NCBI GenBank assembly: GCA_038207585.1
Contig: JBBQZP010000005.1
Coordinates: 62,001 to 126,000, forward strand
Reading direction: 5' to 3'
Length of the DNA: 64,000 bases
From: JBBQZP01 sp038207585
Lineage (GTDB): Bacteria > Pseudomonadota > Alphaproteobacteria > Rhodobacterales > Rhodobacteraceae
The position numbers were made by a program, and so were the translations under genes. The notes beneath the pieces were generated by a model. It had not been told where the DNA came from. It saw nothing but the letters and a program-made list of their open reading frames with translations, and made no database searches. This document shows positions 19,173-28,146 of this stretch, piece by piece; position 1 is the stretch's first letter, and each line of letters begins with the position of its first letter.

Positions 19173-19207
19173 AAACGGGCAGGCTTCGGCCTGCCCGTTT
19201 CTTTTTC
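19173..19207 (+). terminator. Rho-independent terminator after dctP
   Basis: Perfect 12-bp stem (arm AAACGGGCAGGC, loop TTCG, arm GCCTGCCCGTTT) followed by CTTTTTC, 17 bases after the dctP stop. It ends the TRAP operon before the convergent oxyR gene. Confidence 0.93.
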
Positions 19208-19219
19208 GCCGCGCTGCGG

Positions 19220-20119
19220 TCAACCCCTCCGACCGACCGCCGCAGACCGCACCACTTCGGCCACCTGCATGAAATCTTTGGTCAACGGGCTGGTCTTGCG
19301 CCAGATCATACCGATGGTCCGCTGTGGTTGCGGCGGGGCAAAGCGGGTCAGCGATACCGAGGCCGACCGGGTTTCGACCGGCACCGCCATTTCGGGAATC
19401 AGCGTCACACCAATGCCTGCGCTGACCATCTGCACCAATGTGGATAGCGAGCTACCGTCCAGAATTTCGCGCGGACGGGCCTGCGTCATGTTGCAGAACG
19501 ACAGCGCTTGATCGCGAAAGCAGTGCCCCTCCTCCAGCAGCAACAGCCGCATCTGGCGCAGGGCCTCGGGGTTGGGCACGGGCTTGCCCGCATCGGCCGC
19601 AGGGCGGACCAGCACGAAATCTTCGGTGAAAAGCGCCACTTCGGTGAACGATGGCTCCGACACGGGCAGCGCGACGATAGCCGTATCAATCCGCCCTTCG
19701 GCCAGTTCCTGTATCAGCTTTGGCGTCAGCGTTTCGCGCACATGAATATCCAGATCGGCGTTCAGCCGGGTCAGATTGCCAATGATCGCAGGCAAAAGAT
19801 AGGGTGCCACGGTGGGAATCACCCCGATCCGCAACCGCCCCACCAACCGGTCTTGCGCCGCCCGCACCAGATCGCCCAACTCGTCCACCGACCGCAGGAT
19901 CAGACGCGCCCGCGCCGAAAACTCGGCCCCGATATTGGTCAGCCGCACCTGCCGAGCGCCACGTTCGAATAGCACTGACCCCAGCGTTTCCTCCAACTCT
20001 TTGATCTGCATCGAAAGTGCGGGTTGCGAGATGGCGCAGGCATCCGCCGCGCGGCCAAAGTGGCCATGCGCGGCCAATGCCTCGAAATACCGCAACTGTT
20101 TCAGCGTCAGATTTTGCAT
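19220..20119 (-). CDS. oxyR: OxyR, hydrogen-peroxide-sensing LysR-type regulator
   Basis: 299 aa. LysR-type winged helix-turn-helix at residues 1-60 (ALAAHGHFGRAADACAISQPAL) and a periplasmic-binding-like sensor domain. The two redox cysteines match OxyR: Cys200 in EEGHCFRDQ and Cys209 in LSFCN (C199/C208 in E. coli), with the GHC-x-RDQ context intact. Hydrogen peroxide forms a disulfide and switches the protein to an activator. It is transcribed away from katG with a 240-bp shared region, the classic pairing of sensor and target. Confidence 0.95.
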   Translation of the reverse strand: MQNLTLKQLRYFEALAAHGHFGRAADACAISQPALSMQIKELEETLGSVLFERGARQVRLTNIGAEFSARARLILRSVDELGDLVRAAQDRLVGRLRIGVIPTVAPYLLPAIIGNLTRLNADLDIHVRETLTPKLIQELAEGRIDTAIVALPVSEPSFTEVALFTEDFVLVRPAADAGKPVPNPEALRQMRLLLLEEGHCFRDQALSFCNMTQARPREILDGSSLSTLVQMVSAGIGVTLIPEMAVPVETRSASVSLTRFAPPQPQRTIGMIWRKTSPLTKDFMQVAEVVRSAAVGRRG

Positions 20120-20149
20120 AAGCTCACATTATCAGATCAATCAGAAAAT

Positions 20150-20176
20150 CAAACTTAAACTAATGGCTCAAGTTTG
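20150..20176. promoter_or_regulatory. Inverted repeat in the oxyR-katG intergenic region
   Basis: CAAACTT at 20150-20156 and AAGTTTG at 20170-20176 are perfect 7-bp inverted arms with a 13-bp spacer, lying 31 bp upstream of the oxyR ATG in an AT-richer stretch. LysR-type regulators bind such dyads; this is a candidate OxyR site serving both genes. Inferred from position and symmetry only; it does not closely match the four-block E. coli OxyR consensus. Confidence 0.45.
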
Positions 20177-20359
20177 CTACACCCTTGGCATCGGGGGATA
20201 CGGGGGGGCATTGATTCCCCGCGCCTCGGGATGCAGGGCAACCCGCTTCAACCGAAATCCGCGCGGCTCGCGTCACGTTGCGCTGAGCCGCCACGCCTTT
20301 TAATTCGACGGTCCTGCCGTGTGGCAAGACCCTGATCACAGCCTGAACTGGAGATGAAT

Positions 20360-22561
20360 ATGGACGGAAACGACACCGCAACCACGGGCAAATGCCCTGT
20401 CATGCACGGGTCAGGCAGCCACACAAGCCTGTCGGTCCGGTCCAACAAGGATTGGTGGCCCAACCAGCTTAACCTGCGGATGCTGCACCAGAATTCCGCG
20501 CTGTCAAACCCGATGCAGCCCGAATTCGACTATGCCGAGGCGTTCGGAAAGCTGGATTACGCCGCATTGAAAGCCGACCTGACCGCGCTGATGACCGACT
20601 CGCAGGCCTGGTGGCCCGCCGACTATGGCCATTACGGCCCGTTCTTCATTCGCATGGCATGGCATTCGGCTGGCACCTACCGCACCGCCGACGGGCGCGG
20701 TGGGGCCACATCAGGCACCCAACGTTTTGCTCCGCTCAATTCATGGCCCGACAACGTGAACCTTGATAAGGCGCGCCGCCTGCTTTGGCCGATCAAACAG
20801 AAATACGGCAATGCGATTTCATGGGCCGACCTGATGGTGCTGACCGGGAACGTGGCGCTTGAATCCATGGGCTTCAAGACCTTTGGCTTTGGCGGTGGCC
20901 GCGTCGATATCTGGGAACCCGAAGAAGACATCTATTGGGGCAACGAGGATGTCTGGCTGGACGACAAGCGCTATTCCGGCGACCGCCAGTTGGAAAACCC
21001 GCTGGCCGCAGTTCAGATGGGCCTGATCTATGTCAACCCCGAAGGCCCGAACGGCAACCCTGACCCGATGGCCTCGGCCCGCGATATCCGCGAAACCTTT
21101 GCCCGGATGGCGATGAATGATGAAGAAACCGTCGCGCTGATCGCAGGCGGCCATACCTTCGGCAAAACCCACGGCGCGGGCGATGCAGCGCTTGTGGGGC
21201 GCGAACCCGAAAGTGCGGGCATCGAGGCGCAGGGCTTTGGCTGGGCCAACAGCTTTCACAGCGGCGTGGGCGTTCATACCACCAGCAGCGGGCTTGAGGG
21301 TGCGTGGACGCCAACCCCGATCACTTGGGACAACGGCTATTTCGACACGCTGTTCGGGTACGACTGGCAGCTGACCAAAAGCCCCGCCGGCGCACAGCAG
21401 TGGACACCGACCGATCCGTCAGCGAAAACCACCGTTCCCGATGCGCATGATCCGTCGCTGCGTCACGCACCGATGATGGCCACGTCAGACATCGCGATGC
21501 GCACCGACCCCGCCTATCTGGAAATCTCGCGCCGGTTCCATGCCAACCCCGACCAGTTCGCCGATGCCTTTGCCCGCGCGTGGTATAAGCTGACCCACCG
21601 CGACATGGGGCCGCGCAATCTTTATCTGGGGCCCGAGGTTCCGGCCGAGGAACTGCTCTGGCAAGACCCGGTCCCGGCTCCCAAGGGCAAGCAGATTGAC
21701 GCGGGCGACCTGCCAGCGCTGAAGGCAGCGATTCTGGCGACCGGGCTTTCGGTGGCGGAACTGGTCAGCACTGCATGGGCGTCGGCCTCGACATTCCGCG
21801 GGTCTGACAAGCGGGGCGGGGCCAATGGCGCGCGCCTGCGTCTTGCGCCGCAAAAGGATTGGGCGGTGAACCAGCCTGCACAACTGGCTGGCGTACTGGC
21901 CAAGCTGGAGGGCGTGCAGGCGGCCTTCAACGCGGGCGGCAAGCATGTATCACTGGCCGATCTGATCGTGCTGGGCGGCTCGGTCGGCGTAGAGAAGGCC
22001 GCGAAAGCCGCTGGCCATGACGTGACGGTGCCCTTCGCACCGGGCCGCACCGATGCGTCGCAGGACCAGACCGATGTCGAATCCTTCGCCGTTCTGGAAC
22101 CGGCGGCGGACGCGTTCCGCAACTATCAACCCCGCGCCTACACCGTTTCGGCCGAGGAACTGATGGTGGATCGCGCCCAACTTCTGACCCTGACAGCACC
22201 CGAAATGACAGTTCTGATTGGCGGTCTGCGGGTGTTGGGTGCAAATGTCGGCGGGGCCGCTCATGGCGTCTTCACCAAACGCCCCGGCGCATTGACGAAC
22301 GATTTCTTCGTCAATCTGCTGGATATGGGCACCGTCTGGAAACCGACCGGCGACGCGCAGGATGTGTTTGCAGGCACCGACCGCGCGACAGGTGCGCCAA
22401 AGTGGACCGGCACGCGGGTGGACCTTGTGTTCGGTTCCAACTCGCAGCTTCGGGCGCTGGCGGAAGTCTATGCAAGCTCTGACGCAAAATCGACCTTCGT
22501 GCGCGATTTCGTCAAGGCATGGACCAAGGTTATGAACCTTGATCGTTTCGATCTGGCCTGA
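20360..22561 (+). CDS. katG: Catalase-peroxidase KatG
   Basis: 733 aa from the ATG at 20360, chosen over the ATG at 20354 because the only good ribosome site, GGAG at 20350-20353, is correctly spaced only for 20360. Haem-enzyme residues are all visible: distal Arg98/Trp101/His102 (RMAWHSAGTYR), Tyr224 (GLIYVNPEG) and Met250 (ARMAMNDEE) that form the Met-Tyr-Trp adduct, and proximal His265 (AGGHTFGKTHG). A second, haem-free peroxidase-like half fills the C-terminal 300 residues. It destroys hydrogen peroxide in the cytoplasm. Divergent from oxyR, hence probably OxyR-activated. Confidence 0.96.
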   Translation: MDGNDTATTGKCPVMHGSGSHTSLSVRSNKDWWPNQLNLRMLHQNSALSNPMQPEFDYAEAFGKLDYAALKADLTALMTDSQAWWPADYGHYGPFFIRMAWHSAGTYRTADGRGGATSGTQRFAPLNSWPDNVNLDKARRLLWPIKQKYGNAISWADLMVLTGNVALESMGFKTFGFGGGRVDIWEPEEDIYWGNEDVWLDDKRYSGDRQLENPLAAVQMGLIYVNPEGPNGNPDPMASARDIRETFARMAMNDEETVALIAGGHTFGKTHGAGDAALVGREPESAGIEAQGFGWANSFHSGVGVHTTSSGLEGAWTPTPITWDNGYFDTLFGYDWQLTKSPAGAQQWTPTDPSAKTTVPDAHDPSLRHAPMMATSDIAMRTDPAYLEISRRFHANPDQFADAFARAWYKLTHRDMGPRNLYLGPEVPAEELLWQDPVPAPKGKQIDAGDLPALKAAILATGLSVAELVSTAWASASTFRGSDKRGGANGARLRLAPQKDWAVNQPAQLAGVLAKLEGVQAAFNAGGKHVSLADLIVLGGSVGVEKAAKAAGHDVTVPFAPGRTDASQDQTDVESFAVLEPAADAFRNYQPRAYTVSAEELMVDRAQLLTLTAPEMTVLIGGLRVLGANVGGAAHGVFTKRPGALTNDFFVNLLDMGTVWKPTGDAQDVFAGTDRATGAPKWTGTRVDLVFGSNSQLRALAEVYASSDAKSTFVRDFVKAWTKVMNLDRFDLA

Positions 22562-22570
22562 CTGAACAAG

Positions 22571-22600
22571 CGGCGCTCCGGTTCTTCGGGGCGCCGTTTT
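22571..22600 (+). terminator. Rho-independent terminator after katG
   Basis: Stem CGGCGCTCC / GGGGCGCCG (9 bp, one U-G pair) with an 8-nt loop, followed by TTTT, 9 bases after the katG stop. Confidence 0.85.
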
Positions 22601-22779
22601 CCATTTCGTTTTCCTGCACAGTGAAAGATCATTCGGCCGCGTTGATCCGGTGGAACGGCGTGAATGAACCGGAAACAGGGATCACGGCTCTCGCCGGTTT
22701 ATGCGCCCCATAACAGTGTCTTATCGTGCGTTTTGCAGGCCGTTCATACAGCCCGGATGTGAACAGCAACTACGGTTCT

Positions 22780-22935
22780 TCAGGATTTCGGCGGCAGGTC
22801 ATCCTCGGCCAGGATGCGCCAGGCATCACCCTCCAGATCATCATACTGATGCGCCCGCAGGCTCCACAGAAAGGCGGCAAGGCCAAGCCCGCCCAAAACC
22901 AGAGACACCGGTATCAGAACCGCAAGAATGTTCAT
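22780..22935 (-). CDS. ccoS: CcoS, cbb3 oxidase maturation small membrane protein
   Basis: 51 aa read directly from the minus strand: starts MNILAVLIPVSLVLGG, has one membrane segment (residues 3-24) and continues WSLRAHQYDDLEGDAWRIL before a short acidic tail. The one-TM-then-YDDLEGDAxRIL pattern is diagnostic of CcoS/FixS/RdxS. CcoS is needed for insertion of haem and copper cofactors into the cbb3 catalytic subunit. Its ATG overlaps the ccoI stop by four bases (ATGA), so it is the last gene of ccoGHIS. The 218 bp between it and katG hold only the katG terminator. Confidence 0.93.
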   Translation of the reverse strand: MNILAVLIPVSLVLGGLGLAAFLWSLRAHQYDDLEGDAWRILAEDDLPPKS

Positions 22936-25073
22936 TGCGCCCCCCTAATTCGCAACGCATTCGCGATCACGCAAAGCGACGATAGCGACATCGCAACTGC
23001 CGCCAGAAGGGGTGTCGCAAAGCCGGCCAGTGCAATCGGAATGGCGACCATGTTGTAACCCGCAGCAATCGCGAAATTCTGCAACACCCGACGCCGCGCC
23101 AGACGCGCCAGTGCGGGAAGCGGAATCAGCGGCGTCAGATCATCGCGCAGCAGCACGATATCCGCCGCAACCCGCGCGGCATCGCTGGCACTTGCGGGTG
23201 CGATGGACGCGTGCGCCGCCGCAAGCGCGCCGGTATCATTCAGCCCGTCACCCACCATCAGAACCTTGCCGCCCGCATCGCCCAGCGCCTGAACATACGC
23301 CTGTTTCTGGTCCGGCCCAACCTCTGCCCGCCAAGTCGGGATGCCAAGGCGCGCGGCCACGGCCCGTGTTTCCGCCGCGCTGTCGCCAGACAGCAACTGC
23401 ACATCCAGACCCTGCGCCTGCCATCCCGCAACCAGCGCCGCCGCCCCGTCACGTAGATCAGAGGCTAGTGCAATACGGTGCGCCGCGTCGCCAATCTGAA
23501 CCCATGTTCCCGGCGCTTGCCCCAACCAGTCGCCCGACCCAAGCCGAACGGTCTGCCCGTGCCAAAGGCCACTGACACCCTTGCCGGACACCTCGCGGAT
23601 ATCGGTGACATCGGCTGCGGTCGCATCGGGCATCGACGCCGCGATAGCAACGGAAACCGGATGGTTAGAGCCGCTTGCCAGCGCCAGCGCCACCTGTGCC
23701 TCGTCGCCCGAAAGCAGGTCATTTCTGGCAAACGGGCGGGTCAGGGTGCCGGTCTTGTCCAGCACGACTGTATCAACCTCGGCCAGTCGCTCCATCGCGG
23801 TGCCGTCCTTGACCAGCACTCCGGCCCGGAACAACCGCCCCGCCACGGTGGTCGCCACCGCAGGGACGGCCAACCCCAAAGCGCAAGGGCAGGTGATGAT
23901 CAGAACCGCAATCGCGATGTTCAGTGAGAGCCGAACATCGCCCGAAACCATGAACCAGCACAGAAACGCCGCCAGTGCCAACAGATGCACGGCGGGCGCG
24001 TAAATCCGCGCCGCGCGGTCGGCGATGGCGGTATAGCGGTTGCGTGCTGCCTCGGCCTGATCGACCATCGTGACCATGCGACGCAACGTGGTATCGGCCC
24101 CGACAGTGCGCGCGCGAATGGTCAAAGGCCCGCTGAGTGCCATTTCCCCGGCCACGACCGCACTGTCGGGCGAGGCCGTTGAGGGCTGGCTTTCCCCGGT
24201 CAGCATGGATCGGTCAATCAGGCTTTCGCCTTCGACGACGACTCCATCCACCGGAATACGACTGCCGGGAAGCACCAGAATCAGATCCCCCACCCGAAGA
24301 TCGGTAAAATTCACCATATCGCGCGCGCCATTGTGCAGACGCATCACACGCGGAACCTCCAGCGCTGCAAGTTGGGCGGCAGCGCTTTTCGCGGCCTGAC
24401 GCCCCCGTTGATCCAGATAGCGCCCGATCAACAGAAAGAACGTCAGCGAAAGGGCCGCGTCGAAATAGGCTTGCTGGCCGCCGAAAAGCGTTTCGAACGC
24501 TGACATTCCGGCAGCCAGAACGATGGCCAGTGTGATCGGCACATCCATGTTCAAGCGGCCCGCGCGCAGGGCTTGAAACGCATTGCGCGCAAATGGGCTG
24601 GCGGAATAGGCGAGTGCGGGCAGCGTGATACAGGCCGAAATCAGGTGGAACAACTGCTCCGTCTCACCCGCCGCTCCTGACCAGACGGCGACCGACAGCA
24701 GCATGACGTTCATCATGGCAAATCCCGCCACCGCAATCCGGGTCAGCAGGCCGCGCAAGGTGGCATCACCCAAAGTCGACAACAGCGCGGTGTCCATCGG
24801 CAAGGCGGTGTGCCCGGCCAACGCCAGCACCTCGACCAGATGTTCGGGGGCTACGGGCGCGGAAAGAGTGACTGTTGCGCGCTTTTGGCTCAGATTCACG
24901 CGCGCGTGCGCAACGCCCAGCGTAGCGTTCAGCGCCTTCTCCACCCCGCTGATACAGGCTATGCAGTGAATGTTCGGCAGGGCCAATATCACCTCGTCCG
25001 GGGCCGCGCGTGATGCCGCGTCGGTCGCATCAGAAGTGCCTACACAGGCTGGACAAAGCGCTACTGCGGTCAT
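22932..25073 (-). CDS. ccoI: CcoI/FixI, P1B-type copper ATPase for cbb3 oxidase assembly
   Basis: 713 aa. N-terminal Cys pair CPAC and a heavy-metal-associated domain with HCIAC, eight predicted membrane segments, the metal-site motif CPCALGLAVP, the phosphorylation motif DKTGTLT and the hinge MVGDGLNDTGA. CcoI pumps copper out of the cytoplasm for the haem-copper centre of the cbb3 oxidase rather than for resistance; the ccoG-H-I-S order fixes the role. It overlaps ccoH and ccoS by four bases on each side. Confidence 0.94.
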   Translation of the reverse strand: MTAVALCPACVGTSDATDAASRAAPDEVILALPNIHCIACISGVEKALNATLGVAHARVNLSQKRATVTLSAPVAPEHLVEVLALAGHTALPMDTALLSTLGDATLRGLLTRIAVAGFAMMNVMLLSVAVWSGAAGETEQLFHLISACITLPALAYSASPFARNAFQALRAGRLNMDVPITLAIVLAAGMSAFETLFGGQQAYFDAALSLTFFLLIGRYLDQRGRQAAKSAAAQLAALEVPRVMRLHNGARDMVNFTDLRVGDLILVLPGSRIPVDGVVVEGESLIDRSMLTGESQPSTASPDSAVVAGEMALSGPLTIRARTVGADTTLRRMVTMVDQAEAARNRYTAIADRAARIYAPAVHLLALAAFLCWFMVSGDVRLSLNIAIAVLIITCPCALGLAVPAVATTVAGRLFRAGVLVKDGTAMERLAEVDTVVLDKTGTLTRPFARNDLLSGDEAQVALALASGSNHPVSVAIAASMPDATAADVTDIREVSGKGVSGLWHGQTVRLGSGDWLGQAPGTWVQIGDAAHRIALASDLRDGAAALVAGWQAQGLDVQLLSGDSAAETRAVAARLGIPTWRAEVGPDQKQAYVQALGDAGGKVLMVGDGLNDTGALAAAHASIAPASASDAARVAADIVLLRDDLTPLIPLPALARLARRRVLQNFAIAAGYNMVAIPIALAGFATPLLAAVAMSLSSLCVIANALRIRGAQ

Positions 25074-25522
25074 TTCGCAATCAGCGGCAGGCGTCGGTGA
25101 AAGCGGGTGCCGTCCTGCGCCTGCAACTCAAGCCACAGCGTCCAACGGCCCGGTGCGATGTCGATGGCGGCTTCCAGGTCATGCCCGTTCCACTGCAACG
25201 GCGGCGCAAAATCATGCGCGTTCGACGTCGCCCGCCCCAGCGTTGCGGTGATGATCTGCGGATTGACGGGCGCGCCGTTCGGGCCTGTCACAGCCAACGT
25301 CAGGTGATGCGGGGTGAGGTCGGTGTGCAGCGTCCAGCCGAGCCCGTCCTGCGCCGCGCGTTCCTCGTTGAAGGTCTGGCTTGCCACATAGGAATTCGCG
25401 ACCTCAAGCCCCGGAAAGGTTGCCACGGCCTGCCACGCCAGTGTCAGGTTCACAGCGATGATGATGCCGAAAGCGCCACACATCAGGGTCAGCATGTGCC
25501 ATCCGGTGAATTCGCGTTTCAT
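25070..25522 (-). CDS. ccoH: CcoH/FixH, cbb3 oxidase assembly protein
   Basis: 150 aa with one membrane anchor at residues 9-32 (MLTLMCGAFGIIIAVNLTLAW) and a periplasmic domain starting ATFPGLEVANSYVASQ, the characteristic FixH opening. It associates with the assembling cbb3 complex. Overlaps ccoG upstream and ccoI downstream by four bases each (ATGA), so translation is coupled. Confidence 0.93.
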   Translation of the reverse strand: MKREFTGWHMLTLMCGAFGIIIAVNLTLAWQAVATFPGLEVANSYVASQTFNEERAAQDGLGWTLHTDLTPHHLTLAVTGPNGAPVNPQIITATLGRATSNAHDFAPPLQWNGHDLEAAIDIAPGRWTLWLELQAQDGTRFHRRLPLIAK

Positions 25523-26931
25523 TGGTCGGCCTTTCCGTTGAAAATAGTATCCGCAAAAGCACGTTCGCCCGAGACCACATCCTCGATCCAGAACCGCAGT
25601 GTGGTGCGGTCGGCATGTGACACCGGATCATCCGGTCCGGCGGTGACGTAGATGCGCTGTTGGAGGGTCTGATCCGCCGGAACAGAGACGATTCCCGACG
25701 TGCTGCCCTCAAGCTCGATCGCCAAGGTGCCCGCCGTCTTCAGCGTCACCGAAAAATCGCGCGCCTCACCATGTTTGTTGCGCAAACGGATGTCGTAGAT
25801 GTTGCGGATCGTGCCGTCGCTTAGCGTCACAAACGTCGGGTTCCGTACAGGCGAGATCGTGATTTCGATATCAGGCCGGACGAACAGCGCGAACAGCAAA
25901 CCGACGCCGATCAGGCTCCAGAGCACGGTATAAAGCACTGTGCGGGGGCGCAGAACATGCTGCCAGATCGCTTTGGCGGGTTTACCCTTCGCCTCGGCCT
26001 CTTGGTCGGAAAGGGCCAGATAGTCGATCAAGCCGCGTGGGCGGCCGATCTTGGCCATGACGTCGTCGCAGGCGTCGATGCACAGGGCGCAGGTGATACA
26101 CTCCATCTGCTGACCATTGCGAATGTCGATGCCCGCCGGGCAGACATTGACGCAGGCCATGCAATCAATGCAGTCGCCCGCATCATCGGTGCCTTTCTTG
26201 CCGCGCGGTTCTCCCCGCCAGTCACGATAGGCGACGGTCAAGGTTTCAGGATCCATCATCGCGGCTTGAATCCGCGGCCATGGGCACATGTAGTTACAGA
26301 CCTGTTCGCGCATGAAGCCGCCGAACACGAAGGTCGTGGCGGTCAGCACCGCAATCGTGGCCCATGCAATGACGGGCGCCTGCATCGTGATCAGACTGTG
26401 CAAAAGCGTCGGCGCATCAGCGAAATAAAACACCCAAGCCCCGCCGGTTGCCACCGAAATCACCAGCCAGACCGCCCATTTCACCAGCCGCAGCCGCAGC
26501 TTGTGGGCCGACATCGGCGCGTGCCACAGCCGCACGCGGGCGTTGCGGTCACCTTCGACCCAACGTTCGACTAAGATGAAGAGATCGGTCCACACAGTTT
26601 GCGGGCAGGTATAGCCACACCAGACCCGCCCCAGCGCTGAGGTAAACAAAAACAGCCCCAGCCCCGCCATGATCAAAAGACCCGCCACAAAGTAGAATTC
26701 ATGCGGCCAGATCTCGATCCAGAAAAAGTAGAACCGCTTGCCCGCCATGTCGATCAGAACCGCCTGATCCGGCAGGTTTGGCCCGCGATCCCACCGCAGC
26801 CAAGGTGTGATGTAATAGATGCCAAGCGTGACACCCATCACCCACCATTTCAGATTGCGGTAAAAGCCTTTTACACGGCGTGGAAAAATCGGCTCGCGCG
26901 CGGCGTAAAGGGGTTGGTCGGGGGTGGGCAT
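25519..26931 (-). CDS. ccoG: CcoG/FixG/RdxB, membrane polyferredoxin for cbb3 oxidase copper handling
   Basis: 470 aa from the ATG at 26931, which has GGAAAG 8 bases upstream; an in-frame start at 26958 has no ribosome site. N-terminus AREPIFPRRVKGFYRNLKWW is family-typical. Five or so membrane segments; cytoplasmic two [4Fe-4S] ferredoxin motifs CIDCMACVNVCPAGI and CITCALCIDACDDVM; an N-terminal CGYTCPQTVW pair. A C-terminal Ig-like periplasmic domain (FixG-C) follows. CcoG reduces Cu(II) during cbb3 biogenesis. First gene of ccoGHIS, with an FNR box 57 bp upstream. Confidence 0.93.
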   Translation of the reverse strand: MPTPDQPLYAAREPIFPRRVKGFYRNLKWWVMGVTLGIYYITPWLRWDRGPNLPDQAVLIDMAGKRFYFFWIEIWPHEFYFVAGLLIMAGLGLFLFTSALGRVWCGYTCPQTVWTDLFILVERWVEGDRNARVRLWHAPMSAHKLRLRLVKWAVWLVISVATGGAWVFYFADAPTLLHSLITMQAPVIAWATIAVLTATTFVFGGFMREQVCNYMCPWPRIQAAMMDPETLTVAYRDWRGEPRGKKGTDDAGDCIDCMACVNVCPAGIDIRNGQQMECITCALCIDACDDVMAKIGRPRGLIDYLALSDQEAEAKGKPAKAIWQHVLRPRTVLYTVLWSLIGVGLLFALFVRPDIEITISPVRNPTFVTLSDGTIRNIYDIRLRNKHGEARDFSVTLKTAGTLAIELEGSTSGIVSVPADQTLQQRIYVTAGPDDPVSHADRTTLRFWIEDVVSGERAFADTIFNGKADQ

Positions 26932-26987
26932 GATCTGGCTTTCCAAAAGGCGTGCCACCGGTTTAGGCGCGGACCGGTGCGGCGTCC

Positions 26988-27001
26988 TTGATTTGGGTCA
27001 A
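26988..27001. promoter_or_regulatory. FNR/FnrL box upstream of ccoG
   Basis: TTGATTTGGGTCAA: left half TTGAT perfect, right half GTCAA differs in one base from ATCAA. It is centred about 63 bp upstream of the ccoG ATG, a position fitting activation of ccoGHIS. The fnrL gene is 5 kb away in the same window. Confidence 0.8.
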
Positions 27002-27049
27002 GCAATTCTGTCGCAGGGCAAAGGGGTCAGGCCGCCCTGCCCTGCACCG

Positions 27050-27913
27050 CTATTCTCCGCCGCCCAACTGGTGAACATAGGCCGTCACGGCCTGAATTTC
27101 GGCGTCGGTCAGGCGGCCCGACCATGGCGGCATGACACCGAACCGGGCGTAAGTGACGGTCTGTTGCAGTGTTTTCACATCGCCGCCGTAAAGCCAGATC
27201 TTGTCGGTCAGGTTGGGCGCGCCGAATTCGCGGTTGCCCTTGCCTTGTTCGCCGTGGCACGCAACGCAGTTTTCGGCAAAGACGGTTGCCCCGGTTTCGG
27301 CCAGTGCGGCGTCATGGTCTTGCCCCGAGATGGCAAGCACATGCTGCACGACGGCTGCGATTTCGTCCTTGGACAGAATCTCGCCAAAGGCAGGCATCTG
27401 CGAATAGCGCGCGTCCGGATCAACTTCATTCCGGATACCGTGGCGGATAGTGGTGGAAATGCTGGTGAAATCGCCACCCCAGAGCCAGTCATCATCCAAA
27501 AGATTGGGATATCCCTTGGCCCCCGCCGCGCCCGACCCGTGGCATTGCGCGCAATTGGTGCGAAACACCGCGGCGCCCGCCGAATTGGCGTATTGCTGCA
27601 AATCCGGGTGCTGTGACAGCGTGGCCAGATCAAGCGCCGCGAGACGGCCCGAGATATCGGCATTGGTGGCATCGACCTGCGCGATATCACGCTCCACCTC
27701 GGCGCGGGTCGAATAGCCCAGTAGGCCGGTGGTTGCGCCCGAAATCATCGGCCATGCGGGATAAGCGATGGTGTAGCCGACCCCCCAGATGATGCACAGA
27801 TACAGCGTCCAAAGCCACCAGCGCGGCAGAGGGTTGTTTAATTCGCGGATGCCATCCCAGCTGTGCCCGGTGGTATCAATGCCGGTTTCGGGGTCTTTGT
27901 GCGGGGTGCTCAT
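27050..27913 (-). CDS. ccoP: CcoP/FixP, dihaem cytochrome c subunit of cbb3 oxidase
   Basis: 287 aa from the ATG at 27913 (overlapping ccoQ by four bases); a longer upstream extension is not family-like. N-terminus HSWDGIRELNNPLPRWWLW is the diagnostic CcoP opening, followed by one membrane helix (residues 33-56). Two c-type haem sites: CAQCH at 121-125 and CVACH at 216-220, with Met ligands in YSQMPAFGE and GVMPPWSG. It accepts electrons and passes them to CcoO and CcoN in the periplasmic face. Last of ccoNOQP. Confidence 0.95.
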   Translation of the reverse strand: MSTPHKDPETGIDTTGHSWDGIRELNNPLPRWWLWTLYLCIIWGVGYTIAYPAWPMISGATTGLLGYSTRAEVERDIAQVDATNADISGRLAALDLATLSQHPDLQQYANSAGAAVFRTNCAQCHGSGAAGAKGYPNLLDDDWLWGGDFTSISTTIRHGIRNEVDPDARYSQMPAFGEILSKDEIAAVVQHVLAISGQDHDAALAETGATVFAENCVACHGEQGKGNREFGAPNLTDKIWLYGGDVKTLQQTVTYARFGVMPPWSGRLTDAEIQAVTAYVHQLGGGE

Positions 27914-28134
27914 TCGGCGGGCTCCGGAAATGTCAGGGGCGCACAGGTGCAATCTGGGCAATTATTGGAACATCCGGCGCGCACATCGTCTCGGAACGGG
28001 ATGGAGGCGGCGGCATCGTGAACCTTGCGGCTGCCGGGGCGATACGCAAAGGCGATGACGGCCAGAAAAAACAGCGTCATGGCCAGAAGCATCCAGCTGT
28101 CGGCGATTTCGCGAAGAATCGTATAGGTTTCCAT
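27910..28134 (-). CDS. ccoQ: CcoQ/FixQ, small cbb3 oxidase subunit
   Basis: 74 aa. Starts METYTILREIADSWMLL with one membrane helix (residues 12-31) ending in FAYRPGSRKVHDAAASIPFRDD, the CcoQ signature. The C-terminal tail carries a cysteine cluster CSNNCPDCTC that I do not associate with textbook CcoQ. It stabilises the complex and, in Rhodobacter, transmits a redox signal. Sits between ccoO (12 bp away) and ccoP (4-bp overlap). Confidence 0.93.
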   Translation of the reverse strand: METYTILREIADSWMLLAMTLFFLAVIAFAYRPGSRKVHDAAASIPFRDDVRAGCSNNCPDCTCAPLTFPEPAE

Positions 28135-28146
28135 CGGACCCTCTTT

